From: Capitulum mitella
Taxonomy: Eukaryota > Arthropoda > Thecostraca > Pollicipedomorpha > Pollicipedidae
Assembly: GCA_030062745.1 (NCBI GenBank)
Contig: CP099840.1
Span: 4,030,001-4,094,000 of the forward strand
Reading direction: 5' to 3'
DNA: 64,000 nt
Below the pieces are notes generated by a model. That model ran no database searches and was not told where the DNA came from. It worked only from the letters and a program-made list of their open reading frames with translations. Each line of letters starts with the position of its first letter. The first letter of the stretch is position 1. Position numbers and translations under genes: made by a program. Positions 58,101-64,000 of this stretch are shown here, piece by piece.

Positions 58101-60633
58101 CTTGAAGCACGTAGTAATATGTGCCGCAAATACCACGAAAAGCCGCAGGCTTAGATCGTTTGTGACCGCACACATAACAGAATCCCGCTACCCACAAACA
58201 ACAGTCGTGCCAGCTTCAGAAGCCTGGCGTGCCTGCAGTCGTAACCTCGCCTCTGCCGGCGCGCGCCCCACAGGTGAAGAAGCTGCAGCCGGCCGGCCCG
58301 ATCCTCTACCCAGCACCCGAGGCCAGCTACGCCGAGGCCCGCTACGCCAGCAAGCCCGTGCAGGACCTCAGCAAGATCCCCGGCTACCCGGGCCAGGACT
58401 ACCCGCTCTACGACGCGGTAAGCTGCGTTGGAGCTGTGTGCTCCACTGACGCGGTAGGCTGGTCCAGGACTGCCCGCTCTCAGGGACATTAACGCGCGTG
58501 AAAACCGAAAACCTTAGCTCCAGAAATGTATCTAATAAGTGCGTGTCGCGATGGCAGGCCACACAGGACTGCTCCTTCCGGCAGAAGTGGTGAAGAGTTC
58601 ATCGCTCACGGACATGTTAGCATTAAACGAACTAAGTAAACGCACAGTGCCTACTGCATATTACCCACGTCATGGAAATTTAAGATCGTCCGTTATCAGC
58701 TTCCTACCGCATCAGTTTGCACATGACGAAATTACAATGCCTATCGCTCCCGCATCTTGTCTTGCAACAGTTAGGCGCTGGGGATTATATGCCCCACACC
58801 GTAGTTAAATCGGAACAGTTTCCCGTCCAAAGCCGACGCAAATACGACCAGTACTTCCACGTGACGGCGAGCTGCCCAGCTAGCGTCCGGGGCTAAACCA
58901 CACGGCCGCACGACAGCCGCGGCACCGTTCCGGGCCCGGGGGGGGGGGGGGCGGTAATCCGACCACTGCGAAACGGGTGTGAACGTGGAGCCAAGGACAC
59001 GCCGGAGGTGCCAAACCTGCAAGCCCACCCCGACTGTCGGTTGCTATGTCGCACTGGCATTAATCTGTGTCGCGATTGCACTGCGGTTTCGAGGAGAAGT
59101 TTGGTAAATAATTGAGATAATTCGCAAGAACCAACTGTTCGCTTAGGTGCCGCTGAATACTTTGGTCGCTGGCGCCAATGATGACGAACAGAAGGCCTGC
59201 ACGCGGCGTGTTCTGCGACTATGGCGCCCAATGGGATAAGCTAAGTGAGTCCACGGCGTAGGTCCGAAAACGGTCTCAGCACGCCGTAACAGACGTGGTG
59301 TGCGCCGCAGGTTCCCCAGACCGGGTTCACCTGCGATCAGGTGCCGTACCGGCCCGGCCTGTACGCCGACGCGGAGACCGGGTGCCAGGTGAGCAAACGC
59401 AGCCGATGCCGCGATCCGGACATCAGCGGGCTGCATTTGATCAGTGCGGCCTGCTGTTGCCCTCTACGTGCATGGGCGGTTCATGCAAGGGTATTGCACT
59501 AGGCGTTTCCTCCTACAGGACGCAACATAGCTCGCGAAAACAACAGACTTCGGGGAACCGAATGTTTTACAACCGCCAGATGCCTAAAACGAGCGATCTT
59601 CAGTGGCGTACTCTATGCAGACCTTACTTCCCTCTACAAAGCAACACCTCCCCACATGACCTCTGGTCAACCTGACCACCTCCAACCCGCAGGCGTACCA
59701 CATCTGCGAGGAGGACAACCGACACGGCTACGCGGGCGCCTCCTTCCTGTGCACCAACGGCACCGTCTTCAACCAGTACGAGCTGACCTGTGACTGGTGG
59801 TACAACGTCGACTGCGCCAGCGCCGCCAAGCAGTACGAGTGAGTGACCGGGGAGGCGAGTCCGGCGTCCGGCTGCGGTTGTCGTGGGTTTGGGGGTTTAT
59901 CGGCGCTTTCGACATGATAACCGGTCGGCAACGGGACCCTCATCGGTCGCGGTGCCAGAGATGGGACCAGCACGGATCATCTTCAGATCACGAGCGGGTG
60001 CGAAATCTGAGGTCGCTTCCTTTTCCCAGCCGTTCTACGGGTTGAGGACAAGAAAGAAACATTAATACGCTTGTGATGTAGCAACGGTTCGGTTGAGGCA
60101 GTCGTGTCGATTCCGTCATGGCTAAGCTGGCTCAGCGCTCCGTTTCGGTTGAAATTATGCAATTGTGTAATGAGGACAAAGAGAAACAGAAGACCTATGA
60201 GCTCGTTGGCTTACGTCCCAGTGTGTTGTCACAATAACTGGAAACATCCTTAAGTGTCATTATGCACAACTTCGCAATCGTAGTTATATGTTGGACAGTT
60301 TCGTCAAATTGTCTCTTATGCAGGCGTTTGTTGTGATGGATGTCTTTCTACAATTTCTTGAACTTGTCTTTAAATCGTGCTGGACAAGTGATGCAAGAAA
60401 ACCGGAATTAAAACAGCTCCTCAAAACGTTAGGCAACGCGTCGTCGCGCTAGCCCATTCGGGCACCGCTTGACACCGTCTCTATGACATTTCAGCGTCAA
60501 CCTGGACCCGTATAAGAACCCCTACCTGCCCACGCCCGAGGAGGAAGCCAAGAAGGCCGCCGAGCAGTACGCCCCGGAGCCCCAGTTCTCGTATGGTCCC
60601 GGCTTCGCGCCCGGCCCCTACTACAACAAATAG
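52122..60633 (+). CDS. CPAP1-C: single-domain chitin-binding cuticular protein (6 exons)
   Basis: Exons: 52122-52172, 57585-57816, 58274-58417, 59311-59388, 59693-59838, 60495-60633, giving about 262 residues. The first exon is a signal peptide (MKHFLAVSALIAAVAAQ), separated from the rest by a 5.4 kb intron. The mature part has an Asp/Tyr/Pro-rich stretch (NPADYDVYFDPNPSYDGQ), a basic KPKQKYVPKPFVPRERK segment, PGQDYPLYDA, and then the chitin-binding domain TGFTCDQ to TCDWWYNVDC, spaced C-x16-C-x5-C-x14-C-x12-C-x7-C. The C-terminal tail has LDPYKNPYLPTPEEEAKK and ends GPYYNK. Phases agree throughout, except that exon 57585-57816 carries one extra base (see findings). This is the most canonical CPAP1 protein of the three and should bind chitin in cuticle. 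No assignment to a named CPAP1 subgroup is attempted. Confidence 0.94.
52173..57584. other. CPAP1-C intron 1
   Basis: Apart from the hairpin at its 5' end, this intron holds an AT-rich palindromic tract at 52690-52770, three loose ~80-100 bp repeats around GTTA.(A/G)A(T/C)C(A/G)ATATCG (52845, 52928, 53031), and a strongly GC/CpG-rich island at 54400-55060. Long open frames on both strands of the island have no recognised similarity and no exon-like borders in a consistent frame. I see no other gene. Confidence 0.55.
52335..52403. repeat. Hairpin: 28-bp inverted repeat, 13-nt loop
   Basis: The left arm 52335-52362 (CAATTCGTTTAAGAGCTGAG...) pairs with the right arm 52376-52403 with a single mismatch. 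The loop is 13 nt and A-rich. It begins 163 bp after the first exon of CPAP1-C, on the transcribed strand. Confidence 0.9.
58938..58951. repeat. Poly-G run
   Basis: Fourteen consecutive G within a CPAP1-C intron (58418-59310). Its length may be unreliable in sequencing. Confidence 0.9.
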
Positions 60634-60892
60634 AGGTTGCGCCGCACGCAGATCAACGACGGCCGCCTCTACCTCTCTGCGGTCCGGTGTAGTCATGGAA
60701 ACGGCGTGGACGCGTCAGAGGGTCACTCGGAGATGTCAGCGGTGTGAGGCTGCGGGTGCGACGAATGGTTGATCGAGTTGCGTACCGCGGGTGGATAACG
60801 AGTGAGTGATATTTATAAGGCGATAGTGAGCCATCTGTACATGCGCGGACACCGGGTCGCGGTGACCTCTGTCATCCACATCTCGTCAGCTG

Positions 60893-60898
60893 AATAAA
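60893..60898 (+). terminator. Poly(A) signal of CPAP1-C
   Basis: AATAAA 260 nt downstream of the CPAP1-C stop codon (60631-60633). A second AATAAA lies at 61433-61438. Confidence 0.65.
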
Positions 60899-63867
60899 GC
60901 CCAATTTGGTTGTCGCCGGCCTGACCTGGACGTGCTGGGGCGTGAGCAACCACCGGACCGGTTCAGGTCATTTGTATGCTCATTCCGGGACTGCCCTGGA
61001 TTCTTTTCGTTTCATCAGAGATCGTACAGAGCAGTCAGGCTCCGGTTCTCGGGATTAATTTGGCCGGCAACTCACGGAAAAGCCGGTAATCGTTCTAGCG
61101 GAACGACGTTTCTAGCTGCTCGGACCAAAGGCCGTCGCATCGCGGGAAAGCAGAACGTATCCAAACACACTCCCCTACCGTGACGCACTCCTGCGTCCAG
61201 GTATCATTTACCATCAGAAAGGGCGAAGGCTCCACCAAGGGCCAGTGTTCTGGGGACGGTGTTTTGAGGACGGTTATTTTCCTACGACCCGCATGGACGA
61301 TGATGCGACAAAAGGCGAGAAACGCATTCCCGGCAGCCAGAAGGAGCCCATGGTAAAGGCGAACAGCAGAGACGGCAATTCGTCACCGACCTGCGATACT
61401 CGCCTGGGTTTGGGCGGAAAAGATCAAGGGTGAATAAACAACTCGTGTGCCACCTCGTGGGCGCATGAAGAGCGAGGCCTACTGCATTTTTCTCTGAAAT
61501 TGCGATACCTTTCTCAATATGATTGGCAGAATACTTTCCCTTTATGCATTTCGCATTATAACCCGATATTTAGCGATCTATTCCAAGAATATGCATCCGG
61601 GGAATGGAAAGCTAAAAACGTCACGCAGACCCAAGATGTTCGCTGGTATTAATGGGTAGTTTAAAACCACCCGTAAAAATAGATCTAGGAACAAAAACAT
61701 TACTCCTCGAATACCTATGCCAGCCAAAAAGCTTGCAAGCCAACGCCCTGCGAATGAAAATGCATGCATTTTAAATAACTGAGCTATCTTCTCGTGAACA
61801 ACTCCTGATACGACGCCCAGTGGCTGTGAAGTCAATAGCCTTCAGAAAGCGTAACGGTCGGGCCGGGCCTGGTCGGCCGCTCAGTTTGATTCTTCTGGTT
61901 ATTGGAATAACACTCCCTCAACCTACCAGCTCAGCCGCGATAACACTAAAAATATGAGGAATGGTCCCTAGCTTTCAAAAATGGCCAAATGGACATTTCA
62001 GGGCCAATGAAAAGCCATGGTCCATCCGGGTCAAATGCTCACGATAATCGTTGAGCACCCCTTCCAACAAACCCGATCCAGCGTACTGATAACTGGTCCC
62101 AGATAGCACAGCATCCAGCAAATGGCTATCGCACGACGAAACGTCGCGAGTTTTCTCCGCAGCGGTTAAGCTGCGGCATCCTGTCACGGGACATCAATTT
62201 TCTGAACCCACAGCGTAAAAGCATCAGCGACTTCGCAGGAAATCGGCATTTTTTTGGAAAGTGAATGACGGCGAAACCAGTGTTTTACGGGTCATCACGG
62301 AACTGGTCATAAACTATCGAAGAGAGTCTAGCTTAGAAAAACGTTTTCGCTCGAATTTAGCGGGAAACGCTGAGATCCATCCCACGGATGAATCATACAG
62401 CCTTGCCGATACAATTATCTGTTGGAAAAAACAGAATTGCTCACAGTATTACGAGATCAGATCGGACAGGTAATTCACTCCCATTTGAGCGCTGATTTTG
62501 AAACGAAAAAGATTTTACAAGGTACTCATTTCATCCGCGAAATATCATTCGCCACAGAAGTTTTCGGAATTATTCGAACAGCACTGTCTCCTTAAATACA
62601 TAAAACCGTAGTATCGCAGCAATGCTTAATGACTGTAATTTCTTTAGGTTTATATTTAACTACCCTTGGCTGGTTACGATACTCACGATATCCCTTTACG
62701 TTCACAGAACCAATACGAGACATTGTGCGGAACGATGGGACAATCTACTCGCAGAACACTGAAAAAGCGGTTCGAAGAAAAAACTAGAGTATGACACATG
62801 CCGACGCCTTGACGGGTGCATGGGAACCGAGGTCTGTTTCGCTGGTGCTTGCGTCATTAATTTCTTGATGCAGTTCGCAATAAAAATAGTTACGTATAAT
62901 TTCGTAAATCTAGATGTAACGTAAATGAAATAAACCTATATCATTTTCAAAACCATCGATACACGAAAATCGATACTTATCGATCCGTTACAGTATTTTG
63001 CAAATGCAAATGCATACAACTTAAAGAAATCAGCAATCTTGCAGTGAAAACTCATGACTCGGTGCCCAATGGTTGCAAAGTTAATAAGCTCCAGAACGCG
63101 TCATGGCCGGGCCGAGCCTACTGCTCAACTCGATGTTTTCTGCTGGCAGAAGTCGGCATCCTGTTGACGTGCTCGGCCTTAGGTCTCACTAGTAACTACG
63201 CGATATAAAAAAAACAATGTCTGGGCAAAAAGTTTACTTCTTCGTTCCAAGATCCGTATAACAGTGTACAATGACGTTATCTTTTTCCCGTCCATCCCCT
63301 TGCGAAAACTGCAATTGTGCACTGTAACATAACACTTTTTCGGATTCTGTGGGAGAGTTATAACGATGATAAAAGCGCAGCCAAATATTACTGAATAGCT
63401 GTAGTTGATGGAAAACAACATGCATCTACACTTCCATGAACTAAGTCGTTTATTGTAGCATCCATATCCCATGGTACTGCTCTTTTACGTCCACGATACT
63501 GTCAAAAGCAATGAAAAGTGACAAGCATCAATGATACAATGGCGTTTAGACAGAAAGCAATGATCAAATCAATGAAAGGATCTACTGGACATACTTGTAC
63601 AAATATTCCTTTCTCTAGCATGTCATCGTCTAGTAAGAGCCTTTGAGAAACCACCAACACTCAAGAAAGTGCGTCGCTACAACACAGAACACAGAAAAGC
63701 TGGTATTCAGAAACGCCAAACTCGGGGGCCGAGGCTCTGGGAGATCACAACTGGCCCGTAGCTGAGAGGCGTTGCCTTCCTGTCCATCTTCTGTCATTAT
63801 AGCACGGTGACAGAACGGCCCGCGGGAGCGATTGTGCGGAAAAGGTGGTCTCACCGCGACGGCTCGA
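60899..63867. other. Downstream of CPAP1-C, no gene seen
   Basis: No recognisable exon on either strand, only short unsupported frames. It contains one copy of a dispersed repeat (63038-63093) and a minus-strand AATAAA at 63449-63454 that could serve a gene entering from the right edge. Confidence 0.5.
63038..63093 (+). repeat. Dispersed repeat, copy 2
   Basis: TCGGTGCCCAATGGTTGC, then AAGTTAATAAG, matching 36803-36855 at most positions. Confidence 0.6.
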
Positions 63868-63937
63868 TCACGATATCACAGGAAACTGCGGGACGTATCT
63901 GTACTTCTTGGCTGGCGTAGGCGCCCTCTCCTCCTCT
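63868..63937 (-). CDS. Possible terminal exon of a further minus-strand gene
   Basis: On the minus strand the acceptor TTTCCCAG is followed by a short open frame reading EEERAPTPAKKYRYVPQFPV, then Ile-Ser and a stop at 63868-63870. An AATAAA lies ~415 nt downstream (63449-63454). The Pro/Tyr/Lys composition resembles the tails of the cuticle proteins nearby, but no chitin-binding domain is visible and the rest of the gene would lie outside the window. Confidence 0.22.
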
Positions 63938-64000
63938 CTGGGAAACGAGCGTATTATTATGACATGGTACACAAATCTTCCATGCAACGTGGATACTACT

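Noticed and set aside
1-64000. tRNA or rRNA genes
   Set aside because: A visual search for B-box-like GGTTCGAATCC and for conserved rRNA blocks found no convincing match. A covariance-model scan would be decisive.

Overview
The window is eukaryotic nuclear DNA from an arthropod. Coding sequence is split into many small exons with GT-AG introns, exons are much more GC-rich than the AT-rich introns, and three separate genes encode a single peritrophin-A/CBM14 chitin-binding domain of the kind found in arthropod cuticle (the CPAP1 class). The strong GC3 bias and the very Pro/Ser/Tyr/Arg-rich cuticle protein would suit a crustacean, perhaps a barnacle, but the sequence does not prove the taxon. 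Nothing bacterial is present: no operons, CRISPR array or insertion sequence.

Layout. (1) 637-8163, minus: VPS52, the GARP/EARP tethering subunit. Twelve exons are recognised by continuous similarity to animal VPS52; only the first ~50-60 residues are not found. (2) 10926-15986, plus: taxilin, seven exons, divergent from VPS52. The 2.8 kb between them must hold both 5' ends. (3) 16592-27350, minus: a CPAP1-type gene of about 1,370 residues (called CPAP1-A here), with a signal-peptide exon, a basic exon and a last exon carrying half the chitin-binding domain plus a long PYSS-type repeat tail. (4) 27351-41183: intergenic, with GC-rich islands, two MITE copies and a 1.2 kb element with inverted ends. 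(5) 41184-45395, minus: CPAP1-B, three exons, ~676 residues, with a His-rich patch and a plausible core promoter. (6) 45396-52121: intergenic between two divergent cuticle genes, full of repeat relics. (7) 52122-60633, plus: CPAP1-C, six exons, 262 residues. (8) 60634-64000: mostly empty, with a doubtful terminal exon on the minus strand at the right edge.

How the genes relate. VPS52 and taxilin both act in intracellular membrane traffic (retrograde endosome-to-Golgi tethering; syntaxin binding), but their adjacency may be chance. The three CPAP1 genes share the same six-cysteine domain and the same phase-0 intron directly after the second cysteine (Cys-Gln|), so they derive from a common ancestor and probably act in cuticle chitin binding. 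Three conserved exons, one each in VPS52, CPAP1-A and CPAP1-C, are exactly one base too long for the flanking intron phases. This points to assembly or sequencing indels rather than three independent pseudogenes.

The most unusual signals are a minisatellite in VPS52 whose unit copies the adjacent 3' splice site and exon start, dispersed repeats dense in AGGTCA nuclear-receptor half-sites among cuticle genes, a perfect 20-bp palindrome joining two such half-sites around an E-box in a taxilin intron, and a near-perfect 28-bp-stem hairpin just inside intron 1 of CPAP1-C.
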